Part shown: positions 8,132 through 17,068 of the stretch, piece after piece
How positions within the stretch are numbered: position 1 is the stretch's first letter
How the letters are laid out: each line of letters starts with the position of its first letter
From: Carnobacterium gallinarum DSM 4847
GTDB lineage: Bacteria > Bacillota > Bacilli > Lactobacillales > Carnobacteriaceae
Assembly (NCBI RefSeq): GCF_000744375.1
Contig: NZ_JQLU01000005.1
Coordinates: 1,674,001 to 1,738,000, forward strand
Length of the DNA stretch: 64,000 bases
Reading direction: 5' to 3'
Notes under the pieces: generated by a model
Told to the model about the DNA's origin: nothing
Database searches by the model: none
Seen by the model: only the letters and a program-made list of their open reading frames with translations
Position numbers and translations under genes: made by a program

Positions 8132-9105
8132 AGAAAGTTTCTGGTGTGACATTAACGATTTTAACAGAAAGTCCAATTGCTTTATCAAATGATCAAGGAT
8201 TTGGAAATTATACGCCGATTAAGAAATATTTTTTTAAGGATGGTATACATGCAATGACTTCGGTAGCCACCTTCACTTATGAGTTAAGAAAATGTTTATT
8301 TGAAAATTTTGGTTGGTCATTAAGTGATTTGACTGTTAAAAAAAGTAATTCATATTTTAATGATGTTGATTTAATGACCGAAAAGGGGTTTGAAGCAGAT
8401 ATTTTTGGTTTTTTATTACCCGATCAGCAAGTTTCTAAAACATCGCCATTAAGAGTTATTCCTTTTACTTCAGTTTCTACTTTTAAAAATGATACACAAT
8501 TAATTACGAATCGTGGTTTTTTAAATATTGATTTAAAACGAAATCGCTTTGATGAAAAAGGCAAGGAATTAGAAATTGAAGATGTTCCTAGAACACAAGC
8601 GTTAGCTAATGAAGAAGTGTTTGGTGATTATTATACCTATACTCTTACAATTGAATTAGATCGAATCGGTGTAGCGGAAGTGAAAAAAGATGAAAAAGGA
8701 AAGTATCAATATCTTGAACCAAATGAACGTAGCTATATGTCGCCAGAGTTAAGAATGCAAGCTGTAGATGATATTTTAAATGCCGTGACGATTTTGACTC
8801 GAGATATTAAGCATCAACGAGTACTATTAAAACCATTGGCAGTATTCGGAGGAGCTTTTGAACAAGTAATTCCTTATTTTTGGAACGATATGATTTTAGA
8901 ATCTGTAACAGACAAAATGAAGATAGATACAAGTTTTGTTGATAAGACAATTGCAGATTATAAATTAGAAAATGTCATTAAAGCAATGGATAAAAACTTG
9001 ATGCTTTCTGGAGAGCAAGAAACAGTATCACCTGTTCAAGCTATTCAACAACTGGCAAAGTGTTTAACTGTTGGGGAAGACAATCAGTGGTATTTGGAAG
9101 AGTAG
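8128..9105 (+). CDS. cas7: Cas7 backbone subunit (DevR/Cst2 family)
   Basis: RAMP-fold protein that coats the crRNA as the Cascade backbone. 325 aa. The start SGVTLTILTESPIALSNDQGFGNYTPIKKY is the DevR/Cst2 type, and a central segment LNAVTILTRDIKHQRVLLKPLAVFGG fits that family. It begins in the ATGA overlap of the small gene before it. This Cas7 type and the Cas8/Cas5t partners define the locus as subtype I-B, Tneap-like. Confidence 0.88.
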   Translation: MKKVSGVTLTILTESPIALSNDQGFGNYTPIKKYFFKDGIHAMTSVATFTYELRKCLFENFGWSLSDLTVKKSNSYFNDVDLMTEKGFEADIFGFLLPDQQVSKTSPLRVIPFTSVSTFKNDTQLITNRGFLNIDLKRNRFDEKGKELEIEDVPRTQALANEEVFGDYYTYTLTIELDRIGVAEVKKDEKGKYQYLEPNERSYMSPELRMQAVDDILNAVTILTRDIKHQRVLLKPLAVFGGAFEQVIPYFWNDMILESVTDKMKIDTSFVDKTIADYKLENVIKAMDKNLMLSGEQETVSPVQAIQQLAKCLTVGEDNQWYLEE

Positions 9106-9118
9106 GAGTTGAGAGGAA

Positions 9119-9928
9119 ATGACTAAGGTATTACGATTTAATTTATTTCAACCAGTTGCCCATTTTCGTGATCCTAAAGTACTTCAAGATGATTTTATTG
9201 CTACGTTGAATCTACCCGCACCTACAACTATTGTCGGGATGCTTTCGTATCTATGTGATTGTAAGTTTAATGAGAATTTAGAAGTAGCTGTGATCGGGAC
9301 TCATGAGAAAAAGGAAGTTCATTTTTCAAGAGGAGAAAGAGAAGATTTTTGGAGGAAATATCAAACGTATGTTAAGAAAAAAGAGGAATCCCTACAAAAA
9401 AGTGGAACAACTTACCTCCATTACAAACACAATATTGCTGAAAATCGAATGATGTACTCGGAAGTTTTACGAAATTTGGAACTAACAATTTTTATTAAGG
9501 CGAGTGATGCAGTCTTGGAGCTATTACTTGAGAATTTAACCAATCCAAAACGTTATCTTTCCTTAGGTAGAAAAGAGGATACTGCACTACTTGTAGGGGC
9601 TAGACAAGTTGGATATGTCAAAAGTACACCAGCAATAGTTGACATTGAGGAGTTGGAAATGGGGCATGTATCAGAAGCGTTAAGCAAACAGGTGAAATTG
9701 ATGCATAGTTATGTTGCAATTGACGAAATGGCATCAGCAAAATTGTTGGCATCAGGGACACTTTTTACTTTGCCTTACACGTATCAAGATTTAGCGGCTA
9801 GTAAGATAAACACCCAAAAACTATATCGAAACTATATCTATATTGAAGAAGGGGTTTATCCTGAAAATTGTACCGTTTATTGTTATAAAAAAAATCAAGA
9901 AGAATCAGAATATTTTCTATGGATGTGA
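9119..9928 (+). CDS. cas5: Cas5 (Cas5t-type)
   Basis: Binds the 5' handle of crRNA in Cascade. 269 aa. The N-terminal ferredoxin-like strand and Cas5 pattern are clear: LRFNLFQPVAHFRDP ... LPAPTTIVGMLSYLCDC, and later KRYLSLGRKEDTALL. GAGAGG lies before ATG 9119. Only 4 bp separate its stop from the cas3 ATG. Confidence 0.88.
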   Translation: MTKVLRFNLFQPVAHFRDPKVLQDDFIATLNLPAPTTIVGMLSYLCDCKFNENLEVAVIGTHEKKEVHFSRGEREDFWRKYQTYVKKKEESLQKSGTTYLHYKHNIAENRMMYSEVLRNLELTIFIKASDAVLELLLENLTNPKRYLSLGRKEDTALLVGARQVGYVKSTPAIVDIEELEMGHVSEALSKQVKLMHSYVAIDEMASAKLLASGTLFTLPYTYQDLAASKINTQKLYRNYIYIEEGVYPENCTVYCYKKNQEESEYFLWM

Positions 9929-9932
9929 GAAA

Positions 9933-12251
9933 ATGAAACATAAACTACTAGCAAAATCTCAAAGTAAAGATTCTCAGAAAAATAATCGAACTATAGCGGA
10001 GCACACACAGGATTTATTAGCAGCATATCATACGATTATTGATCGCTTAGATAGTTCTGAAAAGGAAAAGCAGATGATTTATTGGCTTTGTGTGACTCAT
10101 GATTTAGGTAAGGCCAATAGTAAATTTCAAAATAGAATTCGACAAAATATCGCTAAAAATGAAAAGAAAACAGACTTTTTCCAAATTGAATCCATCACAA
10201 AAGAACGTAAAGAAATTCGACACAATTTATTAAGTCCTGCATTTGCAATGAAGTTACTTCAAGATCAAAATGACTTTTCAAAAATAGATAAAAAGATTAT
10301 GGTGAAAGCTATTATGTTGCATCATGGAAATTTTGATAACTATCTTGAAATTAGTTATGCCAGTATTGAAGAAGCTATTTATGGAGATATTGGAGTAGAC
10401 TTATTAAGCATAAAGGAGAAATTTGATTTTGCTGAATTGGAAAATTTAATTTTTGATTCATTGGGAATGAAGTATTCATTTAGTCGTGAAAATTTATCTT
10501 ATGATTATATTAGTGATTTTCATGAAAATATCGGCTTAGATTTAGCAGATGTTGAGATAGATAATTTTGAGGATGTAGAAAATAAATACAAGCAACAGTA
10601 TATTGAAATCAAAGGTTTTCTAAATTTAATTGATCATATTGCTTCTAGCCAAGAAGATAGGAAATTTGATTATTATTTAACAGAGAAAGAGCAAGCTGGA
10701 AATGATCAAAATTTATTAGATTTTATAAAAAAACAAACAGGACTCAAAGATCCTCGATTCAATCCGTTGCAAGAAGATATTATGCAGTATCAAGGGAATA
10801 AATTAGTTGTTACACAGGCATTTACAAGTGCGGGTAAAACGATTAGTGATGACCGATTAGTGGCGAATAAAAAAATCTATTTAACTCCGAATCGCATTAG
10901 TGCAATGAGTTTTTATCAAGATGCCTGTGAAAAATATAATCGCAAAAATGTTGGGGTGCTGCATGGAACATTGCATCTTTATCAAGATGAAAAGGAAGAA
11001 AAATTCAATGAAATTAGTCTATCAAAAAATGATATTGAGTTAGCTAGAAATTTTGCACAACCATATATTTTAGCGACAGTGGATCAAATTGCGATGGCTG
11101 TCTTTAAGCATCCTAATTACGAGAAAACTTTAGCTGTATTGAAAGGAACACGTGTATGTGTGGATGAAATTCATTTGCTCTCACCAAGAATGTTTTTAGC
11201 TTTTTGGTTATTAATGGACTATGCTATGGAACACTTAGATACAAAGTTTCATTTGATGACGGCTACGTTACCGATAATTTATCAAGAAAAATTAAAACAA
11301 CTAACAGAGTTTACTAATCAAAAAATTGAATTAGTAGATGATGCAACGAAGAAGATTAATTTGAGGATGGATGTAAAAAAAGAAAAAATTAGTTCTTTAT
11401 GTGAAGAAGCGTTAGATCAGAATCAACAAATACTGATTATTCTAAACTCCATCGATGATGTAATTACTTTATATGATAAGTTGAGAAAAGTATTGCCGAA
11501 GGAAACTCAGATTCAGTGTTTACACAGCCGATTTAAAGAAAAAGAGTTAAAAGATCTGTATAAGAGAATTAACCAGCAAGAGGGAACTATCTGGATTACA
11601 ACACAAGTTGTTGAGATTGCTTTGGATATTGACTTTCCGGTTGTAATTTCAGACTTGTCACCTATGGATTCGTTAGTACAACGAATGGGTCGGAACAATC
11701 GTAAAGGGAAACTTGCAGCAGGTGGCGATTTTTATTTATTGGAAAAAGCAAAAAGCAGTGTTTACCCAGAAGTTTTACTTACAGAAACAGAAGGACTCTT
11801 AAAGAAAGAGCTTAAAAAGAAAAATAGCTTGCCTTTAACTTTGAAAGAGCGCCAAACGATTTTGGAGATGTATTATGAACAAAAGAAAGTCGTTGATTAC
11901 TATGAGTCAGAGTTTAAGCAAGCAGAGCAGGACATTCGGAAAATTTTTGGCTTAACATCAAGAGCCTTGTTAACTGGCGAGATAGTCTTTTTTGAAGGTG
12001 ATCCATACCGCAATATTTCAGATTCAAAAAAAGAAGCAGCTAAGTATTTTCGTGATGCAGATATGCAAGTGAAGGTATATTTGGAGGAAGATAAAGCTGA
12101 CTTAAAGGGCAATGGGATTACGATTTCCGGAAGAAGGCTTTATTATCTTCGGAAAAATTCTGGAATTGAAGAAAAAGGCAATCGAGTGTATCTTTTAAAA
12201 GAGTCTGTTTATGAGTATAGTCAAGAAAAAGGATTACTGTTTAAAAAATAA
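9933..12251 (+). CDS. cas3: Cas3 nuclease-helicase
   Basis: Degrades target DNA recruited by Cascade. 772 aa. Residues 1-240 are the HD nuclease: IAEHTQDLL, the paired HD in VTHDLGKAN, and MLHHGNF. The helicase follows: Walker A region TQAFTSAGKT (Ser/Ala in place of the usual PTGSGKT), the DEIH box CVDEIHLLSP, motif III LMTATLP and motif VI QRMGRNNRKG. ATG 9933 is chosen; the frame is open from 9843 inside cas5, but that start would add 30 residues unlike Cas3. A terminator follows, so cas3 is probably the last expressed interference gene. Confidence 0.93.
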   Translation: MKHKLLAKSQSKDSQKNNRTIAEHTQDLLAAYHTIIDRLDSSEKEKQMIYWLCVTHDLGKANSKFQNRIRQNIAKNEKKTDFFQIESITKERKEIRHNLLSPAFAMKLLQDQNDFSKIDKKIMVKAIMLHHGNFDNYLEISYASIEEAIYGDIGVDLLSIKEKFDFAELENLIFDSLGMKYSFSRENLSYDYISDFHENIGLDLADVEIDNFEDVENKYKQQYIEIKGFLNLIDHIASSQEDRKFDYYLTEKEQAGNDQNLLDFIKKQTGLKDPRFNPLQEDIMQYQGNKLVVTQAFTSAGKTISDDRLVANKKIYLTPNRISAMSFYQDACEKYNRKNVGVLHGTLHLYQDEKEEKFNEISLSKNDIELARNFAQPYILATVDQIAMAVFKHPNYEKTLAVLKGTRVCVDEIHLLSPRMFLAFWLLMDYAMEHLDTKFHLMTATLPIIYQEKLKQLTEFTNQKIELVDDATKKINLRMDVKKEKISSLCEEALDQNQQILIILNSIDDVITLYDKLRKVLPKETQIQCLHSRFKEKELKDLYKRINQQEGTIWITTQVVEIALDIDFPVVISDLSPMDSLVQRMGRNNRKGKLAAGGDFYLLEKAKSSVYPEVLLTETEGLLKKELKKKNSLPLTLKERQTILEMYYEQKKVVDYYESEFKQAEQDIRKIFGLTSRALLTGEIVFFEGDPYRNISDSKKEAAKYFRDADMQVKVYLEEDKADLKGNGITISGRRLYYLRKNSGIEEKGNRVYLLKESVYEYSQEKGLLFKK

Positions 12252-12259
12252 GAATGGAG

Positions 12260-12287
12260 CAGAGTCGAGTTGTTGACTCTGTTTTTG
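12260..12287 (+). terminator. Terminator between cas3 and the cas1 remnant
   Basis: CAGAGTC / GACTCTG with an 8-nt loop followed by TTTTTG. It starts 9 bp after the cas3 stop and would cut off transcription of the cas1 fragment and cas2. Confidence 0.75.
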
Positions 12288-12289
12288 TA

Positions 12290-12653
12290 TGTAACTCAAC
12301 TGAATCCAACAATCAGTTATTTACATAGTCCAGGTGAAAGACGATTTTCATTGTGCTTAGATACATCTGAAATTTTTAAACCACTGATTGTTGATCGTTT
12401 GATATTTTCATTGCTTAATAAAAATATCATTACTGAAAAAGATTTTGCAACGGATTCTAACTATTATCATTTGAAACCACAGGGGCAACAAAAAATTTTA
12501 AAAGCATTTCAAGAAAAATTGGATGATACGATTAAGCATCGTGATTTAGGTCGAAATGTTAGTTATCGAAGGTTGATACGCTTGGAAGGTTATAAACTAA
12601 TCAAGCATTTGATGGGCGAAAAAGAATATGAGGGCTTTAAGATTTGGTGGTGA
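12290..12653 (+). pseudogene. cas1: cas1, 5'-truncated (C-terminal third only)
   Basis: The frame from about 12296 encodes LNPTISYLHSPGERRFSL ... SEIFKPLIVDRLIF ... VSYRRLIRLEGYKLIKHL ... FKIWW, the C-terminal lobe of Cas1. Cas1 is usually about 330 aa; only about 120 remain. Two metal ligands of the active site (His of YLHSPG and the acidic residue of the DxSEIFKPLIVDR helix) are kept, but the lobe with the first catalytic Glu is missing. The only upstream start, TTG 12270, lies inside the terminator. cas4, which usually sits between cas3 and cas1 in I-B, is also absent. One deletion explains both losses. Confidence 0.85.
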
Positions 12654-12656
12654 GAA

Positions 12657-12935
12657 ATGTATATTATATTGATTTATGATATTCCTTTAGAAGAAAAAGG
12701 AGCTAGGGCTTCTCGTAATATATTTAAAATTTGTAAAAAATATTTAACACATGTACAAAAATCTGTTTTTGAAGGAGAGCTAACCCCAGCATTATTAAAA
12801 CAGCTAGAACTAGAGTTAGAGCCATTTATTAGAAAAGATTTAGATTCAATTATGATTTTTAAAAGTCGTAACAAAAAGTGGTTGGAGAAAGAGTTTTGGG
12901 GAGTCGAAGAAGATTTAACGTCTAATTTTTTTTGA
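12657..12935 (+). CDS. cas2: Cas2 adaptation endonuclease-fold protein
   Basis: 92 aa, full length. It starts MYIILIYDIPLEE with the conserved Asp in the first strand, then RNIFKICKKYLTHVQKSVFEGEL and DSIMIFKSRN. Cas2 dimers bridge two Cas1 dimers during spacer acquisition, so it has no working partner here. The CRISPR leader begins directly after its stop. Confidence 0.92.
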   Translation: MYIILIYDIPLEEKGARASRNIFKICKKYLTHVQKSVFEGELTPALLKQLELELEPFIRKDLDSIMIFKSRNKKWLEKEFWGVEEDLTSNFF

Positions 12936-13136
12936 TATTTTGAAAATCTGTCGACCATCAATAGTGCAAAAAAGTGGGGAGATCGACAGATTTGCTTAAT
13001 CCCTTGGTATATCTGGATTTTTAGTGAAATGGCTCGTTCGATATGTTAAGATTAGAGAGTAGAAATCTTCAAAATGAGTAGGTCGACAGATTGCCCCTTA
13101 GAAACCCTTGGTACTAAAGGGGTGAATTGGGTACCT
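12936..13136 (+). promoter_or_regulatory. CRISPR1 leader
   Basis: AT-rich stretch between cas2 and the first repeat. It carries an 11-bp motif three times: ATCTGTCGACC (12946-12956, inverted), GATCGACAGAT (12981-12991) and GGTCGACAGAT (13081-13091). A closely similar sequence with the same spacings precedes the second array (44191-44385, minus strand). The leader end is assigned here because the last repeat at the far end is degenerate. GGTAC/GTACC boxes flank the last 30 bp before repeat 1. Confidence 0.85.
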
Positions 13137-14206
13137 GTTCTTAATCTAAAATAGTGAAATGTAAATCTAACAGTATAGAGATCATAGTCTTCATCTGTAA
13201 TTGTTCTTAATCTAAAATAGTGAAATGTAAATATTACAGATCTTTCGTTACAGCGGTATTCCAGAGGTTCTTAATCTAAAATAGTGAAATGTAAATCAGC
13301 ATCTTTATCAATCAACAAACTGTCGCCCTCGGTTCTTAATCTAAAATAGTGAAATGTAAATACGACTAAACTGTATAAACCTAGCAAAGTCACGCTACGT
13401 TCTTAATCTAAAATAGTGAAATGTAAATTGCCTTCTTGGATGTCGTCCTCGGTAAATATCAGTGTTCTTAATCTAAAATAGTGAAATGTAAATCTTAAAA
13501 ATAACGTCGACTACTCCATTGTCGTCTCGTTCTTAATCTAAAATAGTGAAATGTAAATTTCTAATAAGGCTCCAAAAGTCTCTCCCAATGTTATGTTCTT
13601 AATCTAAAATAGTGAAATGTAAATTTTGCTGTTGAAGTAGATGGAGTGCCGCAATCTGACGTTCTTAATCTAAAATAGTGAAATGTAAATCCTTCTACCT
13701 GTTTTGTTGCTTTTTTACCTTTAAACTGTTCTTAATCTAAAATAGTGAAATGTAAATTATTTACGAAACCATCGGTGACCCACGTTACACCAGTTCTTAA
13801 TCTAAAATAGTGAAATGTAAATTCTGAAATATATGTTATAATAAGTTATAAGTTAATGTTCTTAATCTAAAATAGTGAAATGTAAATTTTGAATTTGGTC
13901 ATTGATAATAAAAATACCTAACTGTTCTTAATCTAAAATAGTGAAATGTAAATAGGCTTGATGCTCGATATTAGAGTATGTCGCTCTGTTCTTAATCTAA
14001 AATAGTGAAATGTAAATATTATATTGTGTAGCAAGCGCTAAATCGATTTTCTGTTCTTAATCTAAAATAGTGAAATGTAAATTTGTACGCACGCGATGTG
14101 ATGATTACGTCAGGATTTGGTTCTTAATCTAAAATAGTGAAATGTAAATACCTATCTGGTGAAGAAGGAGCTTCGATGTTGGCCGTTCTTAATCTAAAAT
14201 AGTGAA
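13137..14206 (+). CRISPR. CRISPR1 array: 17 repeats, 16 spacers
   Basis: 30-bp repeats beginning GTTCTTAATCTAAAATAGTG and ending AAATGTAAAT start at 13137, 13203, 13267, 13332, 13399, 13464, 13529, 13595, 13661, 13728, 13793, 13858, 13924, 13988, 14053, 14120 and 14185. Spacers are 34-37 bp. The first 16 repeats look identical; the last diverges after its 22nd base, marking the old end. The ending GAAATGTAAAT resembles other Firmicutes I-B repeats. I saw no spacer matching elsewhere in the window. Some spacers read as open frames on one strand, as expected for phage genes. Confidence 0.98.
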
Positions 14207-14357
14207 TTCATAATAAAATAGTAAGGGAATCTGTTGAAATATATTTTGAGATTAAATGATGTTATGTGAAGGAAAATGAACTTTTTTTAATTTAGGATTA
14301 TTTCAAAATTTAATTTTTAACAAGCTCATTTTTTTATGAAAAACTGTCAGAAAACTA

Positions 14358-14386
14358 TTGACAAAAGGGCTAATTAACAGTATTAT
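14358..14386 (+). promoter_or_regulatory. rplM-rpsI promoter
   Basis: TTGACA (14358-14363), 17 bp, TATTAT (14381-14386). Near-consensus sigma-A promoter placing the start near 14393. Confidence 0.85.
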
Positions 14387-14392
14387 GGTAGA

Positions 14393-14459
14393 TGGTATTG
14401 TTTGCCCCACGATGAGCCCCGGAAACTTATTGTGCATTCAAACAAACAGATAAGAATAT
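14393..14459 (+). ncRNA. Putative ribosomal protein L13 leader
   Basis: The 5' leader between the promoter and the rplM ribosome site contains GTTTGCCCCACGATGAG, CCCCGGAAACTTATTGTGCA and further paired segments. This is the sequence type of the Rfam L13 leader of low-GC Gram-positives, thought to bind L13 for feedback control. I identify it by memory of that motif; a covariance-model search would settle it. Confidence 0.6.
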
Positions 14460-14472
14460 GGAGGAAAAAAAC

Positions 14473-14916
14473 GTGCGTACAACTTATATGGCTAAACCAA
14501 ACGAAGTAGAACGTAAATGGTACGTAGTAGATGCAACAGATATTCCATTGGGACGTCTTTCAACTACTGTAGCAACCATCTTACGAGGCAAAAATAAACC
14601 AACTTTCACACCTAATGTAGATACAGGTGATTTCGTGATTGTAATTAATGCTGACAAAATTAAATTAACAGGTAAAAAAGCAACTGATAAAATTTATTAT
14701 CACCATAGTGGATTCCAAGGTGGTTTGAAACAAGTATCAGCTGGTGAATTACGTGCAAACAATTCTCGTAAATTAATCGAATTGTCTGTAAAAGGTATGC
14801 TTCCAAAGAATACTTTAGGACGTAAACAATTTATGAAATTAAATGTTTATGGTGGTTCTGAACATGAACACCAAGCACAAAAACCAGAAGTATTGGATAT
14901 TACAAACCTAATTTAA
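14473..14916 (+). CDS. rplM: 50S ribosomal protein L13
   Basis: GTG 14473 gives [21 protein letters not shown], the usual L13 start, with GGAGG at 14460-14464. The frame is open from ATG 14458, but that ATG overlaps the ribosome site. 147 aa with [18 protein letters not shown] and [18 protein letters not shown]. Binds 23S rRNA early in 50S assembly. Followed by rpsI after 13 bp. Confidence 0.97.
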   Translation: MRTTYMAKPNEVERKWYVVDATDIPLGRLSTTVATILRGKNKPTFTPNVDTGDFVIVINADKIKLTGKKATDKIYYHHSGFQGGLKQVSAGELRANNSRKLIELSVKGMLPKNTLGRKQFMKLNVYGGSEHEHQAQKPEVLDITNLI

Positions 14917-14929
14917 GGAGGGAATTTCA

Positions 14930-15322
14930 TTGGCACAAGTACAATATACCGGCACAGGCCGTCGTAAAAACTCAACTGCTCGCGTACGTTTAGTACCCGG
15001 AACAGGTAAAATTATCATGAATAAAAAAGACATCGTTGAATACATTCCGTTTCCATATTTACACGAGGTAGTTAAACAACCTCTTGCAACTACAGAAACT
15101 TTAGGTAGCTACGATATCTATGTTAACGTTAATGGTGGAGGATTCACTGGACAAGCAGGAGCTGCTCGTCACGGAATCGCTCGTGCATTATTACAAGTTG
15201 ACCCAGACTTCCGTGCTCCTCTTAAAGCAGCTGGATTATTAACACGTGACCCTCGTATGAAGGAACGTAAAAAACCAGGTCTTAAGAAAGCCCGTAAAGC
15301 TTCACAATTCTCTAAGCGTTAA
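14930..15322 (+). CDS. rpsI: 30S ribosomal protein S9
   Basis: TTG 14930 with GGAGGG at 14917-14922 gives [21 protein letters not shown]. 130 aa, ending in the conserved [12 protein letters not shown] tail that reaches the decoding site. The last 43 bp overlap the attachment site of the downstream island; the gene stays complete because the island restores the same 3' end. Confidence 0.97.
   Translation: MAQVQYTGTGRRKNSTARVRLVPGTGKIIMNKKDIVEYIPFPYLHEVVKQPLATTETLGSYDIYVNVNGGGFTGQAGAARHGIARALLQVDPDFRAPLKAAGLLTRDPRMKERKKPGLKKARKASQFSKR
15280..15309. repeat. attL: island attachment site in the 3' end of rpsI
   Basis: The 30 bp starting TCTTAAGAAAGCCCG and ending CTTCACAATT recur as a direct repeat at 34078-34107 with one mismatch. 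The integrase gene lies 150 bp away. rpsI 3' ends are known integration sites for ICEs in streptococci. Confidence 0.85.
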
Positions 15323-15346
15323 AATCGTTGTTATATCAACGTTATG

Positions 15347-15380
15347 GACACTTTCTCATTTCGAGAGAGTGTCTTTTTTT
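15347..15380 (+). terminator. rpsI terminator
   Basis: GACACT-TCTC / GAGA-AGTGTC stem followed by seven T. It lies on the island side of attL. A similar hairpin (34571-34605) lies beyond attR and may be the original one. Confidence 0.9.
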
Positions 15381-15460
15381 GTGATTTTGGGTACGAGAAT
15401 GGGTACGCGTTTTGAAATGGAGCGTACCTTACCTTGTACAAGGCTTCTTAAAACTAGTAG

Positions 15461-16696
15461 TTAATTTGCTTTTTTTGCTTCTTGTAATCGTTGTTCAAAT
15501 TTTTCATAAGTGGACAAATCAACAATATTTGGTGTATTTACATAAATTTCTGTTGTCTTGGTATCAGAATGGGTCAAGGCTCTGGAAATTTGTTCCATTG
15601 TGGCACCACCTTCATATGCTAAGGTGCTGAATGTATGTCGTAGCTTATGAGGTGTTGCGTGAACCAAATAGTTATGTCGACGTTCAACTGAGTTAATACG
15701 ATAGTTGAGATAGTCCATATGCACAGGAACGTTGATATCTCCTTTTCGGTTAGTACAGGTAAAGAGAAACTGTTCAGAATTCTGCTTTATTCCAATTTTT
15801 AACAGGTCTTGAGCTTGTTCATTTTTCCATTTAGTTAGTAGCTCAATTAGTGAAGCAGGTAGATGGAACTTAGTGTTTTTTCTACCTTTAGTAGGAGTTA
15901 AATTCCCCATCTTATCTTTACTCTGAACTAAAAGAATGGTCTCTTTTTCTAAATCAATATGTTTCCACTGCAAAGCATAACTTTCACTTTTTCGGTCACC
16001 TAAATTTAGCGTTAAAGTAAATAGAACAAAATCTTGGAATGTAAGAAGCTTGTCATTAAAATCTTGTTGGATAGCTTGAATCCAATCGAGAAGCTGTTCT
16101 GCTGTTAAAGATTCTCCTTTTAAAATTCTTTCCATTTTTCTACGCTGTTTTAATGGGTCTCCTACATAACGAATAATTTTAGCGATACGGTTATATTCAA
16201 TGTAATCAAGAAGTTCTGCAATATCAAATAGCTGGTTTACATAACTTTTAACTGTTTTGATATTTGCATACTTTTGAGCTTTAGCATTTAATTTACGTAG
16301 AACTAAATCTTTGTTTGTATTTAACTCTAGGAGAGAGTAACTGCCGAACATTGGGAGAATATGCAAGCGGAATAGGTCTTTTGTATTGAGAATCGTTTGT
16401 TCTGCTGGAATGGTTCGATTTCTACCACTAGAACCGTTACAATACATATCTAACCAAACTAGCTCGTAAAAGTCCTTAAAAGACATATTTGCTTTTAATT
16501 CAAAAGCTCGTTCATGTTTTTCAATCTGAACCTTTTCAATCTTTTTAAGAATGTCTTTTTCAGCTTGCAGAGCTTCTTTTTTAGAGTCATATGTTTTTCT
16601 GAATCTCTGTGAAGTAACACCAAGGATTTCTCTTACTTCTTTAGGATAAAACACCTCAACTTTGTAATTTCCACTATTCATTTTTGTGATTGCCAT
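15461..16696 (-). CDS. int: Tyrosine recombinase (island integrase)
   Basis: 411 aa. An N-terminal arm-binding domain (NYKVEVFYPKEVREILGV), a core-binding SAM-like region, then the catalytic domain with Arg in LGDRKSESYALQW, the HxxR box HKLRHTF, a His in LTHSDTKTTEIY and the Tyr nucleophile in TEIYVN. Integrates and excises the element at the rpsI 3' end. It reads toward rpsI, the usual orientation beside attL. An excisionase gene lies upstream. Confidence 0.93.
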   Translation of the reverse strand: MAITKMNSGNYKVEVFYPKEVREILGVTSQRFRKTYDSKKEALQAEKDILKKIEKVQIEKHERAFELKANMSFKDFYELVWLDMYCNGSSGRNRTIPAEQTILNTKDLFRLHILPMFGSYSLLELNTNKDLVLRKLNAKAQKYANIKTVKSYVNQLFDIAELLDYIEYNRIAKIIRYVGDPLKQRRKMERILKGESLTAEQLLDWIQAIQQDFNDKLLTFQDFVLFTLTLNLGDRKSESYALQWKHIDLEKETILLVQSKDKMGNLTPTKGRKNTKFHLPASLIELLTKWKNEQAQDLLKIGIKQNSEQFLFTCTNRKGDINVPVHMDYLNYRINSVERRHNYLVHATPHKLRHTFSTLAYEGGATMEQISRALTHSDTKTTEIYVNTPNIVDLSTYEKFEQRLQEAKKAN

Positions 16697-16786
16697 TAAT
16701 TTTTTCCTACTTTCTTACGTGAATCAGAACGTAGAAAGACTACAGTTTGATTATAGAACAAAATTTTCATTTGTAAATCTTTTTTA

Positions 16787-17068
16787 TTAACTTGATTGAA
16801 CATGTTTTTTTAACCACTTGTCAATTTCTTGCTTGTCATAAAGTATGACCCCATTAATGTTAATACGGGGAAGTCCTTCTGTAATTAGTTTATCAATCGT
16901 ATTGTTGGAAAGGTTCAGATATTGGCACAATTGATTCTTTTTAAGATAGCGTTTATTTAGTCCTAAATCGATTTGAAATTGCGTGACTTCATTCTCTAAT
17001 AACTGATGAATACTTTCCTGTAACCTTTGTTTTTGAGTGTCAGACAGTAAAATAGTGAGTTCGTTCAT
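16787..17068 (-). CDS. xis: Excisionase-type DNA-binding protein
   Basis: 93 aa. The second half is a MerR-like winged helix of the excisionase family: LKKNQLCQYLNLSNNTIDKL, then a short wing GVILYDKQEIDKWLKKH. Such proteins bend attachment-site DNA and bias the integrase toward excision. It lies 90 bp upstream of int and overlaps the replication gene by 4 bp, so the three are probably one transcript. Confidence 0.8.
   Translation of the reverse strand: MNELTILLSDTQKQRLQESIHQLLENEVTQFQIDLGLNKRYLKKNQLCQYLNLSNNTIDKLITEGLPRININGVILYDKQEIDKWLKKHVQSS

Noticed and set aside
12270-12653. A new 127-aa gene starting at TTG 12270
   Set aside because: The proposed start lies inside the terminator stem and the residues are plainly the end of Cas1; it is a truncated gene, not a new family.
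13137-14206. Self-targeting spacers against the island or surface genes
   Set aside because: I compared the spacers by eye with the window on both strands and saw no matching stretch. A database search is needed for foreign targets.
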